Assembly: GCA_045629005.1 (NCBI GenBank)
Contig: JAZQQJ010000081.1
Location: 62,001-126,000, forward strand
DNA: 64,000 nt
DNA from: RGIG3528 sp045629005
Lineage (GTDB): Bacteria; Bacillota; Clostridia; Lachnospirales; Lachnospiraceae
Direction of reading: 5' to 3'
Position 1 is the first letter of the stretch, and every line of letters starts with the position of its first letter. Positions 9,391 to 17,356 of the stretch are shown piece after piece. The notes beneath the pieces are model-generated. The model did no database searches and was not told where the DNA came from. It saw nothing but the letters and a program-made list of their open reading frames with translations. A program made the translations under genes and the position numbers.

Positions 9391-9876
9391 ATGAGTGTTA
9401 TGCATAAAATCGGTATGGCTGAGCTTGATGTTTGTACTGCACCTGATGCAATCACAACTTTAGGACTTGGTTCATGTATCGGCTGTGTAATATACGATTC
9501 ATACGCTAAAATATGCGGTATGGTACATGTTATATTACCGGACAGTACCGAAATACGTTGTAATGAAAAAATAGCAAAATTTGCAGATACGGGAGTCAGA
9601 GAACTTTTAAGAGTTGTTCTTGAAGCCGGAGCCAATAAAGGAAGACTTAAGGCAAAAATTGCCGGCGGAGCACAGATGTTCGCTTTTAACACAAACAACG
9701 ATATGCTTCGCGTTGGTGAACGTAATGCTGCTGCTGTAGAAAAAGCGCTTAAGGAACTTGGGATTCCTCTTGTAGCAAAGGATACGGGCGGCAATTGCGG
9801 AAGAACAATTGAGTTTTATCCTGAAGATTGTCGATTAACGGTTAAGTGCATCGGTAAATCGACATATGACATTTAA
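9391..9876 (+). CDS. cheD: Chemoreceptor glutamine deamidase CheD
   Basis: A 161-residue CheD, which deamidates receptor glutamines and exchanges between receptors and CheC. The papain-like active site is recognisable: Cys29 in LGLGSCIG, His46 in GMVHVILP and a Thr at 22/23 before the Cys, spaced as in the Thermotoga protein. KIAGGAQMF and NCGRTIEFYP are further family motifs. It is followed after 17 bases by a small membrane protein and then the flagellar sigma factor. Confidence 0.95.
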   Translation: MSVMHKIGMAELDVCTAPDAITTLGLGSCIGCVIYDSYAKICGMVHVILPDSTEIRCNEKIAKFADTGVRELLRVVLEAGANKGRLKAKIAGGAQMFAFNTNNDMLRVGERNAAAVEKALKELGIPLVAKDTGGNCGRTIEFYPEDCRLTVKCIGKSTYDI

Positions 9877-9893
9877 ATTATTCGGGGGATATG

Positions 9894-10208
9894 ATGGCTA
9901 AGAAAATACCTGCTATAATATTAATGCTTGCTGCAGGCTTTATAATGAGTATTTCATGCCTTGCTTTTAAGGTAAATCTTGTTCCAAGCATACTAATAAT
10001 CGTTTCCACATTGCTTGTTTTTTATATTATTGGCATTGTTATTACAAAGCTTATTGACAAAATCAATGCAGACGCGGAAAATAGAGCTGTAGAGCTTATA
10101 CAGGAAGAAGCAGAGAACGCAGAAAAAGAGTCTTCTGAAGAAACTTCTGAAAGTGAGAATACCGAAACAGGAGAAGAGGTTTCGGAAGAACCTTCTGAAG
10201 AAGGCTGA
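9894..10208 (+). CDS. Small membrane protein with acidic tail, unknown function
   Basis: A 104-residue protein I do not recognise as a named family. Two hydrophobic segments (about 5-27 and 30-50) form a hairpin in the membrane, followed by a Glu/Ser-rich acidic tail of about 45 residues (ESSEETSESENTETGEE). A GGGGG run at 9884-9888 fits ATG 9894 better than the adjacent in-frame ATG 9891. It sits between cheD and the flagellar sigma factor, so expression with motility genes is likely. The function cannot be deduced; the acidic tail could be a protein-docking region. Confidence 0.7.
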   Translation: MAKKIPAIILMLAAGFIMSISCLAFKVNLVPSILIIVSTLLVFYIIGIVITKLIDKINADAENRAVELIQEEAENAEKESSEETSESENTETGEEVSEEPSEEG

Positions 10209-10243
10209 TTTCAAATAAACAATAATATCCGGATGGTAAACAG

Positions 10244-11011
10244 ATGACACCTGATGAGAAAGAACGCCTGTGGATTGAATATTCAAAAACACCCACTCAG
10301 GCTATACGCGAAAAATTAATATTGTCTTACGCCGGACTTGTAAAGATTGTTGCAGGTAAACTGTCAATATATCTTGGCTACAATGTTGAGTATGATGATC
10401 TTGTAAGTTACGGAACCTTTGGCCTTATTGATGCCATAGATAAATTCGACTACGGCAAAGGCGTTAAGTTTGAAACATATGCTTCATTAAGAATAAGAGG
10501 AGCCATTCTTGACCAGATAAGGCGTATGGACTGGCTGCCCCGTTCTGTAAGACAGAAGCAGAAGCAGATTGATGCCGCATATACAAAACTCGAAAGTGAG
10601 TACGGTCGTCCTGCTACCGATGATGAAATTGCGAGGGAGCTTGAAATAAGTACAGACGAGCTCGACAGATGGCAGGCGCAGACAAAGGCTTCAGGTCTTG
10701 TATCTCTTGACGAATATATGGAAGATGGTGCTGAAACCGGTATTTCCAATGTTATCGGAGGACAGTCTGAGGACTATGAGCCCGGTGCCGCAATGGACAG
10801 AGAAGCTGTTAAACAGGCACTTGTTGCCGCACTTGAGGACCTGACCGAAAAAGAGAAGAAAGTTATTCTTCTTTACTACTACGAAGAACTTACACTTAAA
10901 GAAATCAGCAGCGTACTGGATGTATCAGAGTCAAGAATTTCCCAGCTTCATACAAAAGCAATTCAAAAGCTAAAAATTAAACTTGGTTCAAATATAGAAC
11001 TGTTTTTCTAA
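10244..11011 (+). CDS. fliA: RNA polymerase sigma factor for flagellar genes (FliA/SigD/WhiG family)
   Basis: A 255-residue sigma-28-type factor that directs late flagellar and chemotaxis promoters. Region 2 is visible in YDDLVSYGTFGLIDAIDKFD and FETYASLRIRGAILDQIRR, with the RMDWLPRSVRQ sequence typical of the FliA group. Region 3 follows (YGRPATDDEIARELEIS). Region 4 has LTEKEKKVILLYYYEELTLKEIS and the HTH VSESRISQLHTKAIQKL. The place after cheD matches sigD in B. subtilis. No anti-sigma flgM is visible in this window. Confidence 0.95.
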   Translation: MTPDEKERLWIEYSKTPTQAIREKLILSYAGLVKIVAGKLSIYLGYNVEYDDLVSYGTFGLIDAIDKFDYGKGVKFETYASLRIRGAILDQIRRMDWLPRSVRQKQKQIDAAYTKLESEYGRPATDDEIARELEISTDELDRWQAQTKASGLVSLDEYMEDGAETGISNVIGGQSEDYEPGAAMDREAVKQALVAALEDLTEKEKKVILLYYYEELTLKEISSVLDVSESRISQLHTKAIQKLKIKLGSNIELFF

Positions 11012-11014
11012 ATA

Positions 11015-11023
11015 TGATATAAT
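11015..11023 (+). promoter_or_regulatory. Possible extended -10 promoter before fapA
   Basis: TGATATAAT (TGnTATAAT) lies 4 bases past the sigma-factor stop and about 50 bases before fapA. I see no good -35 at the expected distance, so this is a weak call for an internal promoter within the fla/che operon. Confidence 0.35.
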
Positions 11024-11072
11024 TCAATCAATTATGGGGTTACATTAGTTATTAACGGAGAGAGGTATTATT

Positions 11073-12683
11073 ATGGCAAAAGATGCTTTTTTCAGAATGA
11101 TTGCTAAAGCAACAGGAACGTACATAGCTCAGTATCCGCCTATTGAAGGTGGTAATCCGGTTATTTCTGCTCCTGATGTCATCAGATATCTTGATTTAAA
11201 GCTTGGATATCCTTACGATAGGGCAGCTGTTTCAAAATTCTTTTCCGAGCCCGTTACAACTGTTAAGGAAATCCAACTTACTCCTGAAAAAATAATACCA
11301 AAAGATGAGAGTATTATTGTTGACATCTCTGCTGATAAGAATCAGGCTTTTGGCATGTTTTTTCCTCCCATGGAAGGTGGAAAAACAATGTCAAAGGATG
11401 ATATTGTCTCCGAACTTGTAAGAGCAGGTGTAAAATATGGTGTTGATAATGCAAAAATAGATGAAATTTCTACTAACAGGCCTTATGTCAAGAAAATTCT
11501 TCTTGCAGTTGCAACAATGCCTGAAGAAGGAGAAGAAGCTGTTATTAAATACAATTTCAATACCGACCTTACAATGAAACCTCAGGTTAATGAGGATGGT
11601 ACCGTAGACTTCCATCATCTTGATATGATCAGCCCTGTAAAAGAAGGACAGATCCTTGCAGAGCTTACACCTGCAAAAATGGGTAAACCCGGCATTAATG
11701 TATGTGGCCAGCTCCTTAAGCAGACGAAAGTACGTAATCGAGTACTCCGTGTCGGTAAAAACATCAAACTTTCCGAAGACGGTCTTCGCGCATATTCAGA
11801 AATTAACGGTCACGCTTCCATAGAAGGCGATATGATTTTCGTATCCAATACATTTGATGTTGCTGCCAATGTTGATGCTTCTACAGGTGATATTGAATAT
11901 GACGGTGATGTTGTTATTCACGGAAACGTTAATTCCGGTTACAGTGTAAAAGCAACAGGGGATATCGTTGTCGAAGGTACTGTAGAAGGCGCATATCTTG
12001 AAGCAAACGGAAGTATTGTCCTCAAAAGAGGAATTTCCGGCATGGACAAGAAAGGTCAGATTGTAGCAGGCCTCAATGTTATTTCAAAGTTCGTTGAAAG
12101 TGCTAAAATTACTGCCGGTGGATATGTTACATCAGATTCCATTATGCATTCCGATATTATTGCAAAAGGTGATGTAACGGCTGATGGTAAGAAAGGCTTC
12201 ATTTCCGGTGGAAACATCCATTCAGGTTCCCTTATTTCAGCACGAAATATTGGTTCTTCCATGGGTACAACAACTGTTCTCGAGTGTGGTATCGACAATT
12301 CTATTATTGATGAATATCATGCTCTCGAAAAAGAACAGGAAGAAAATATTAATGAAGAAGAAAAGCTTATGCCTATACTTCAGAATCTTATCAAACGTGT
12401 TAAGCTTGGAGAAAAGCTTGATCCCACTAAGCTTCTTCAGTTAAAGAAGTCCAGCGAGAGACGTGAATGGCTCCATAAGCGTAATGAAGAAATCGAAGAA
12501 AGACATAAAGAGCTTAAGGAAATGATTGATAATTATGTTGGAGGACGTGTAAGAGCTGAAGGAACCATTCATCCCGGCTGTAAAATTATTATTTCCAATG
12601 CAATTTATTACGTTAAGACAGATACCACGTACTGCAGCTTTACCAAGGAGGGCGGTGACGTCAAACTTGATGTTTACTATTAG
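11073..12683 (+). CDS. fapA: FapA family protein (DUF342)
   Basis: A 536-residue DUF342/FapA protein. It has an N-terminal domain (about 1-180), a central beta-helix built from repeated short strands (IEGDMIFVSNTFDVAANVD, DGDVVIHGNVNSGYSVKA and similar, about 225-400), a coiled-coil segment (about 405-480, rich in Glu/Lys/Leu) and a short C-terminal beta segment. Family knowledge: these polymerising-type proteins are found in flagellar operons and have been linked to membrane association and polar flagellar assembly. The placement between the sigma factor and the SwrB-position gene supports a motility role. The exact biochemical function is unknown. Confidence 0.85.
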   Translation: MAKDAFFRMIAKATGTYIAQYPPIEGGNPVISAPDVIRYLDLKLGYPYDRAAVSKFFSEPVTTVKEIQLTPEKIIPKDESIIVDISADKNQAFGMFFPPMEGGKTMSKDDIVSELVRAGVKYGVDNAKIDEISTNRPYVKKILLAVATMPEEGEEAVIKYNFNTDLTMKPQVNEDGTVDFHHLDMISPVKEGQILAELTPAKMGKPGINVCGQLLKQTKVRNRVLRVGKNIKLSEDGLRAYSEINGHASIEGDMIFVSNTFDVAANVDASTGDIEYDGDVVIHGNVNSGYSVKATGDIVVEGTVEGAYLEANGSIVLKRGISGMDKKGQIVAGLNVISKFVESAKITAGGYVTSDSIMHSDIIAKGDVTADGKKGFISGGNIHSGSLISARNIGSSMGTTTVLECGIDNSIIDEYHALEKEQEENINEEEKLMPILQNLIKRVKLGEKLDPTKLLQLKKSSERREWLHKRNEEIEERHKELKEMIDNYVGGRVRAEGTIHPGCKIIISNAIYYVKTDTTYCSFTKEGGDVKLDVYY

Positions 12684-12708
12684 GCTTCACAGGTAAAGGA
12701 GGTCGCAT

Positions 12709-13026
12709 ATGGCTATTTCCTATGAAACCATGATTGTAGCTCCCAAATCCCAGGAGGCATCAATCTACAAAGTCAATCAGGAAAATCGCGCGAACAACGA
12801 GCAGCCTATGCTTCAACAGTCTGTTGAGCAGCAAAAGCTTCGTGATTCACAACGCACGGTTAAAACTGAGGACAAAAACTCTCAGATGAGCCATCACGAT
12901 GCCAAGGACAAAGGCTCCAACGAATATGAACGCCTTGAAGCTGAGAAGAAAAAAAAGGAAGAGGAACAAAAAATGAATGAGGCGCATCGCATTATGATGG
13001 GAAGCACCTTTGACATTACGATTTGA
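12709..13026 (+). CDS. Small charged protein, unknown function
   Basis: A 105-residue, highly hydrophilic protein with no signal peptide or membrane segment. The N-terminus (MAISYETMIVAPKSQEAS) is followed by Gln/Lys/Glu-rich sequence with an uninterrupted charged helix (LEAEKKKKEEEQKMNEAHR) and a short hydrophobic end. A strong AAGGAGG (12696-12702) precedes ATG 12709. It ends 7 bases before the next gene and is clearly part of the motility operon. I recognise no domain; it may be an unstructured partner or scaffold protein. Confidence 0.7.
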   Translation: MAISYETMIVAPKSQEASIYKVNQENRANNEQPMLQQSVEQQKLRDSQRTVKTEDKNSQMSHHDAKDKGSNEYERLEAEKKKKEEEQKMNEAHRIMMGSTFDITI

Positions 13027-13033
13027 GGATTTT

Positions 13034-13708
13034 ATGACTGTCGAAATTATCTTAATCATAACAGGAATCGTTCTGATTGTCGCAAGTGTTATCTTTACGG
13101 GTAACGATAAGGACAATGCGCAGGAGGGTTCCTCTTTTTCGGAAGAGGAGCTTGCGAAAACGCGTGCCATTCTCGACAAAATGGCGATGGAGTCTCTTGA
13201 ACGTATTTCTGAAGAGACAATTGTCAATACTGATGATGTATTAAGCAAAATATCCAACGAAAAAATCATGTCAATCAATGAGTTTTCCGAGACTAATCTT
13301 ACAAAAATCGAGGAAAATCATGATCATGTAGTATTTTTGTACAATATGCTTAATCAGAAAGATGACGAAATAAAGCAGACACTTGCGGATATGGAAAATG
13401 CAAAACAGGACATGAAAGCGTCTGTTCAGGAAGTCCTTAAGCTTACAAAGAAACTGAATTCCTTAGTCAAAAAATCTCAAGAAGAAAAAGCTGTAAAAAA
13501 GCCGGCGGAAAAGAAGACCGCACCTGTTTACAAAGAAACATCGGAGACTGATGGCCAGCTTAAGCTTCCGGATATGCTTATTGTTGATAATAAAAACGAA
13601 GAAATACTTAAACTGCATAAGCAGGGTATGAGTGTTCTTGAAATTTCAAAAGCTCTTAAACTCGGACAGGGTGAAGTTAAGCTTGTTATTGATTTATACG
13701 GAGCGTAA
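13034..13708 (+). CDS. Membrane-anchored DUF6115-type protein in the SwrB position
   Basis: A 224-residue protein with one N-terminal membrane segment (VEIILIITGIVLIVASVIF), a cytoplasmic coiled coil (about 90-150) and a C-terminal helix-turn-helix-like segment (GMSVLEISKALKLGQGEVKL). The start is ATG 13034 with GAGG at 13025-13028, rather than an in-frame upstream codon inside the preceding gene. B. subtilis has swrB, a single-pass protein promoting flagellar export-gate assembly, in this same place between sigD and rpsB. A shared role is inferred from position and topology only. Confidence 0.75.
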   Translation: MTVEIILIITGIVLIVASVIFTGNDKDNAQEGSSFSEEELAKTRAILDKMAMESLERISEETIVNTDDVLSKISNEKIMSINEFSETNLTKIEENHDHVVFLYNMLNQKDDEIKQTLADMENAKQDMKASVQEVLKLTKKLNSLVKKSQEEKAVKKPAEKKTAPVYKETSETDGQLKLPDMLIVDNKNEEILKLHKQGMSVLEISKALKLGQGEVKLVIDLYGA

Positions 13709-13711
13709 CCG

Positions 13712-14365
13712 ATGAACTCTAAGAAAAAATATTATATTCGCGGTCTTGGCTTCGGTATACTGATTACCGCGATCATATTTACAATACAAAACAACATAAC
13801 AAAAAACAAAACTGTCATGAGTGATGCTGAAATATGCTTAAGGGCAGAAGAGCTCGGATATGTTCTTAAAGACGATTTGGAGATTGTACCAACATCCGGT
13901 GCAATTAATCTTGACGAGCTTAAAGATAAGCTGTTAACACTCACACCTTCTCCAAAGCCAGAAAATACAAATGAGCCTGCAGCCACAACAGTTCCTTCAA
14001 ATACTCCTGAGCCTACAGATATCCCGCCGGCTACCGATACTCCGGCCCCGACAGATACACCGACACCGGCTCCGGCAGCTACTTCGACGCCAGTACCCAC
14101 ACCTACGCCTGAGCCTACAAAGGTGCCTGACGAAAACATTGTTACTGTCTATACGGCGACAATCGTTGTCAGAGGCGGTATGACATGTACTGATGTTTGC
14201 TATATGTGTGAAAGAGAGCATATCATACAAAACGCTGAAGCACTTATTAACTATGTTATGGCTCATAAGCTTACAAATGATTTCCTCGTCGGTGAATTTA
14301 AACTTTCAAGTGATATGTCATTTGAGGAGATAGTAGAGAAACTTACAGGCAAGGAAATTCAGTAG
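13712..14365 (+). CDS. Membrane-anchored MltG-like protein lacking the catalytic domain
   Basis: A 217-residue protein with an N-terminal anchor (GLGFGILITAIIFTIQN), an extracytoplasmic region, a Thr/Pro-rich linker (about 72-135, repeats such as TPAPTDTPTPAP) and a C-terminal domain resembling the LysM-like subdomain of MltG/YceG transglycosylases (VVRGGMTCTDVCYM ... LVGEFKLSSDMSFEEIVEKL). The large catalytic domain of MltG and its active Glu are absent. A role in binding wall glycan near the flagellum is possible but speculative. It starts 3 bases after the previous gene and is the last of the operon before the terminator at 14411. Confidence 0.65.
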   Translation: MNSKKKYYIRGLGFGILITAIIFTIQNNITKNKTVMSDAEICLRAEELGYVLKDDLEIVPTSGAINLDELKDKLLTLTPSPKPENTNEPAATTVPSNTPEPTDIPPATDTPAPTDTPTPAPAATSTPVPTPTPEPTKVPDENIVTVYTATIVVRGGMTCTDVCYMCEREHIIQNAEALINYVMAHKLTNDFLVGEFKLSSDMSFEEIVEKLTGKEIQ

Positions 14366-14410
14366 ATTTATAAGGATTAATTTGTCCAATTTAAAAAATT
14401 CACTTTTATT

Positions 14411-14448
14411 ACAAAACGCTTGCTTTTGCAGGCGTTTTGTGTTATATT
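14411..14448 (+). terminator. Terminator of the fla/che operon, overlapping the rpsB promoter
   Basis: A 9-bp stem ACAAAACGC/GCGTTTTGT (14411-14419 with 14432-14440) with a 12-base loop. The sequence after it is T-containing (GTTATATTGT) but not a clean T-run. The loop carries the likely -35 of the rpsB promoter. Confidence 0.6.
14420..14448 (+). promoter_or_regulatory. SigA-type promoter for rpsB-tsf
   Basis: TTGCTT (14420-14425), a 17-base spacer, and TATATT (14443-14448). Transcription would begin near 14455, giving a leader of about 120 bases. The -35 lies in the loop of the upstream terminator hairpin. Confidence 0.65.
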
Positions 14449-14454
14449 GTCACG

Positions 14455-14577
14455 GCACATGCGGGTTAACGCCCCGCAAATGAGCACGCAAAGGCCTTCG
14501 GACCACGGTGCAGCAAAGCTGTTCGGCCCGGTAAAACAGGTTTTGCGGAAGTATAAAACCAAACGGAGGAAAATAAA
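14455..14577 (+). promoter_or_regulatory. Structured leader of rpsB (possible S2 autoregulatory element)
   Basis: The roughly 120-base leader is GC-rich compared with its surroundings and holds a 6-bp hairpin TGCGGG/CCCGCA (14460-14465 with 14473-14478). Its 3' arm can alternatively pair over a distance: CCGCAAA (14474-14480) with TTTGCGG (14542-14548). A further small stem CAGC-AAA-GCTG is at 14511-14521. Mutually exclusive pairings in an r-protein leader suggest feedback control by S2; I do not recognise a named RNA family here. The ribosome binding site is CGGAGGA at 14564-14570. Confidence 0.45.
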
Positions 14578-15318
14578 ATGAGCGTTATTTCAATGAAACA
14601 GTTACTTGAAGCAGGTGTTCATTTCGGACATCAGACAAGAAGATGGAACCCCAAGATGAACGAGTACATCTTCACAGAGAGAAATGGTATCCATATCATC
14701 GACCTTCAGAAGTCTGTAGGTAAGGTTGACGAAGCTTACTTCGCAATCAAGGATATCGCTGCTAACGGCGGCAACATTCTCTTCGTAGGCACAAAGAAGC
14801 AGGCTCAGGATGCTATCCAGTCAGAAGCAGAGCGTTGCGGTATGTTCTACGTTAACGAGAGATGGCTCGGCGGCATGCTCACAAACTTCAAGACAATCCA
14901 GTCCAGAATTGCACGTCTTAAAGCAATCGAGAAGATGAGCGAAGACGGTACATTCGATGTACTTCCCAAGAAGGAAGTTATCAATATCAAGAAAGAATGG
15001 GAAAAGCTTCAGAAGAACCTTGGCGGTATCAAGGATATGAAGAAACTCCCCGATGCTATCTTTGTTGTAGATCCCAAGAAGGAAAGAATCTGCATCCAGG
15101 AAGCTCATGCTCTTAATATCCCTCTTATCGGCATCGCTGATACAAACTGCGATCCCGAAGAGCTTGATTACGTTATCCCCGGCAACGATGATGCTATCCG
15201 TGCCGTAAAACTTATTGTTTCCAAGATGGCTGATGCTGTTATCGAAGCAAACCAGGGCGAAGAGTTCGTTGCTGCTCCCGCTGAAGAAGCAGAGACAGAA
15301 GAGAACCAGGAAGCATAA
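14578..15318 (+). CDS. rpsB: 30S ribosomal protein S2
   Basis: A 246-residue S2 protein of the small ribosomal subunit. Typical S2 sequence is present throughout: KQLLEAGVHFGHQTRRWNPK at the start, RWLGGMLTNFKTIQ near residue 98, FVVDPKKER and IPLIGIADTNCDP. The C-terminal tail is acidic and Ala/Glu-rich. Its strong SD and cytosine-rich codon choice fit very high expression. It forms a two-gene operon with tsf. Confidence 0.98.
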   Translation: MSVISMKQLLEAGVHFGHQTRRWNPKMNEYIFTERNGIHIIDLQKSVGKVDEAYFAIKDIAANGGNILFVGTKKQAQDAIQSEAERCGMFYVNERWLGGMLTNFKTIQSRIARLKAIEKMSEDGTFDVLPKKEVINIKKEWEKLQKNLGGIKDMKKLPDAIFVVDPKKERICIQEAHALNIPLIGIADTNCDPEELDYVIPGNDDAIRAVKLIVSKMADAVIEANQGEEFVAAPAEEAETEENQEA

Positions 15319-15346
15319 TTAAAAAATAATACCGGAGGAAAACAAA

Positions 15347-16435
15347 ATGGCAGATATTACCGCAAGCATGGTAAAAGAATTACGTGAGATGTCCGGTGCC
15401 GGCATGATGGATTGCAAGAAGGCACTTAACGAGACAAACGGAAATATGGACGAAGCTTTCGAGTACCTCAGAAAAGCAGGTATCGCTAAGGCTGAAAAGA
15501 AGGCAGCTCGTATCGCTGCTGAAGGTATTTGCCGTGTTGCTATCGACGGCAACAAGGCTGCTGTAGTAGAAGTTAACTCTGAGACAGACTTCGTTGCTAA
15601 GAACGAACTTTTCCAGAACTATGTTGCTGCAGTTGCTCAGCAGGCTCTTAAGACATCTGCTGCAGATGCAGAGGCTATGCTCGATGAAGCATGGGTTGAA
15701 GATTCTTCCAAGACAGTTAAGGACGTTCTCGTTGAGAAGACAGCTGTTATCGGTGAGAAGCTTTCCATCAGAAGATTCGCAAAGGTTGAAGGTGACTGTG
15801 TTGTTTCCTACATCCATGGCGGTGGAAAGATTGGTGTTCTTGTTGCAGCTAACGGCGCAGGCGATTCTGCAGAGGTTAAAGAAGCATTAACAAACGTTGC
15901 AATGCAGGTTGCAGCTATGAATCCTCAGTACATTGCAAAGGCAGACATCTCTGATGCTGAACTTGCAAAGCTTAAAGAAGTTACACTTGACAGTGCTGTT
16001 AACGAGCCTACAACACTTCCTAAGCCTCTTCTTCAGAAGCTTATTGACATCTGCGTTAACGAGAAGAGATGGGGCGAGGCTGATCTTGCTGCTTACGAAG
16101 AGCAGAAGAACAATAAGTTCCTCTTCAACTTCCTTTCTGAGGAAGCTAAGGCTACTCTTACAGCAGCTTCAAACGAAAACAAGGCTGAAATCGTTGCTAA
16201 CCAGATTTTCATGGGCCTTGTAGACGGTCGTGTTTCCAAGCAGCTTAAAGAAATCTGCCTCCTTGAGCAGGTTTATGTAAAGGCTGAGGATGGAAAGCAG
16301 ACAGTAGGTGCTTACCTTGCATCTGTTAACAAGTCCATCAACATCGCTAAGTTCGTTCGTTTCGAAGTTGGTGAAGGTATGGAAAAGAAGAACGAAAACT
16401 TCGCTGAAGAAGTTGCTAAGCAGATGGGTAACTAA
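15347..16435 (+). CDS. tsf: Translation elongation factor Ts
   Basis: A 362-residue EF-Ts, the GDP/GTP exchange factor for EF-Tu. The N-terminal UBA-like module (ITASMVKELREMSGAGMMD, CKKAL) and the exchange signature ETDFVAKN near residue 80 are present. At 362 residues it is longer than the common 280-310; the extra length lies in the C-terminal half (about 210-330), as in related Clostridia. Start ATG 15347 has CGGAGGA 15332-15338. A good terminator follows at 16460. Confidence 0.97.
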   Translation: MADITASMVKELREMSGAGMMDCKKALNETNGNMDEAFEYLRKAGIAKAEKKAARIAAEGICRVAIDGNKAAVVEVNSETDFVAKNELFQNYVAAVAQQALKTSAADAEAMLDEAWVEDSSKTVKDVLVEKTAVIGEKLSIRRFAKVEGDCVVSYIHGGGKIGVLVAANGAGDSAEVKEALTNVAMQVAAMNPQYIAKADISDAELAKLKEVTLDSAVNEPTTLPKPLLQKLIDICVNEKRWGEADLAAYEEQKNNKFLFNFLSEEAKATLTAASNENKAEIVANQIFMGLVDGRVSKQLKEICLLEQVYVKAEDGKQTVGAYLASVNKSINIAKFVRFEVGEGMEKKNENFAEEVAKQMGN

Positions 16436-16459
16436 TTCCAATATCAATTCAGACTTTTT

Positions 16460-16497
16460 AGCTCAAAGCTCTTCTGAAGGGCTTTGAGCTATTTTTG
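16460..16497 (+). terminator. Intrinsic terminator after tsf
   Basis: Perfect 10-bp stem AGCTCAAAGC/GCTTTGAGCT (16460-16469 with 16481-16490), 11-base loop, then ATTTTTG. Confidence 0.85.
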
Positions 16498-16519
16498 AAT
16501 TTATAAATGAGGAGCAAAT

Positions 16520-17236
16520 ATGGATATTAAAACATATAAAAAAGACTCTGATTATTCGTATGCACTAGGTGCATTTCCAACCTTTGAACTTTTGAAAACA
16601 AACCCCGATAAGGTTAAATGCATAATTGTTCATTCCTCATTTACGGACAAAGAGGGTATTCATGAACTCTGTGATAAAAACAATATTCCTGTCGAAATTA
16701 ATGACAAGCTCATTAATAAACTTTCAGACAAGGAAAACTGCTTTGTTATAGGAGTATTTGATAAATACGAAAGAAAACTTGATGCAGATAAACCGCACAT
16801 CTGCCTTGTTAACCCCGGTAACATGGGTAATTTGGGTACAATTATCAGAAGCGCAATCGGATTTGGCTTTAAAAATCTTGCGATTATTGCCCCGGGTGCA
16901 GATGTATTTAATCCAAAGACTATACGTGCTTCCATGGGCGCAGCCTTTCGTATGAATATTGCATATTTTGATAGCTTTGAAGAATACGCAAAATCATTTC
17001 CAAACCATGAGATATACTGTTTTATGCTAAACGCAACAAGGCAGCTTAAACTCGGGCAGGAAACGCCGAAGCCTATATATACACTTGTTTTTGGCAACGA
17101 AGCGACAGGCCTTCCCAACGAATTTCTTAACATTGGAACAAGTGTAATAATTCCCCAAAGTGATGAGGTTGACTCACTAAATATAACAATTGCAGCCGGT
17201 GTTGGAATGTATGTTTTTGCAAATTCACATGAATAA
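16520..17236 (+). CDS. TrmH/SpoU-family RNA 2'-O-methyltransferase
   Basis: A 238-residue SPOUT methyltransferase that would methylate a ribose in tRNA or rRNA using SAM. Motif 1 NPGNMGNLGTIIRSA near residue 98, motif 2 LVFGNEATGLPNE near residue 192, and motif 3 IPQSDEVDSLNITIAAG form the knotted SAM site; the conserved Asn-x4-Arg arrangement is visible (N in NLGTIIR). The N-terminal 90 residues form a divergent substrate-binding domain. It follows the tsf terminator by 22 bases, and I do not see a separate promoter, so read-through may supply transcription. The target nucleotide cannot be deduced. Confidence 0.9.
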   Translation: MDIKTYKKDSDYSYALGAFPTFELLKTNPDKVKCIIVHSSFTDKEGIHELCDKNNIPVEINDKLINKLSDKENCFVIGVFDKYERKLDADKPHICLVNPGNMGNLGTIIRSAIGFGFKNLAIIAPGADVFNPKTIRASMGAAFRMNIAYFDSFEEYAKSFPNHEIYCFMLNATRQLKLGQETPKPIYTLVFGNEATGLPNEFLNIGTSVIIPQSDEVDSLNITIAAGVGMYVFANSHE

Positions 17237-17298
17237 AGTTAATTTCTAAAATAGTTAATTATTGCTTGTAAAATGATTATAAAGTAGTTGCAATTCGC

Positions 17299-17327
17299 TT
17301 GCTTTTTCGTTTTTTATTTGCTACTAT
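17299..17327 (+). promoter_or_regulatory. SigA-type promoter for cheX
   Basis: TTGCTT (17299-17304), 17-base spacer, TACTAT (17322-17327), 29 bases before ATG 17357. This supports a separate transcript for cheX. Confidence 0.7.
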
Positions 17328-17356
17328 GTGAAAAGAAATTTAAGTTGGAGGCGCTT

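Noticed and set aside
13940..14120. ACACCG/CCTACA-rich repeats considered as a minisatellite
   Set aside because: They encode a Thr/Pro stalk in frame in the MltG-like protein.
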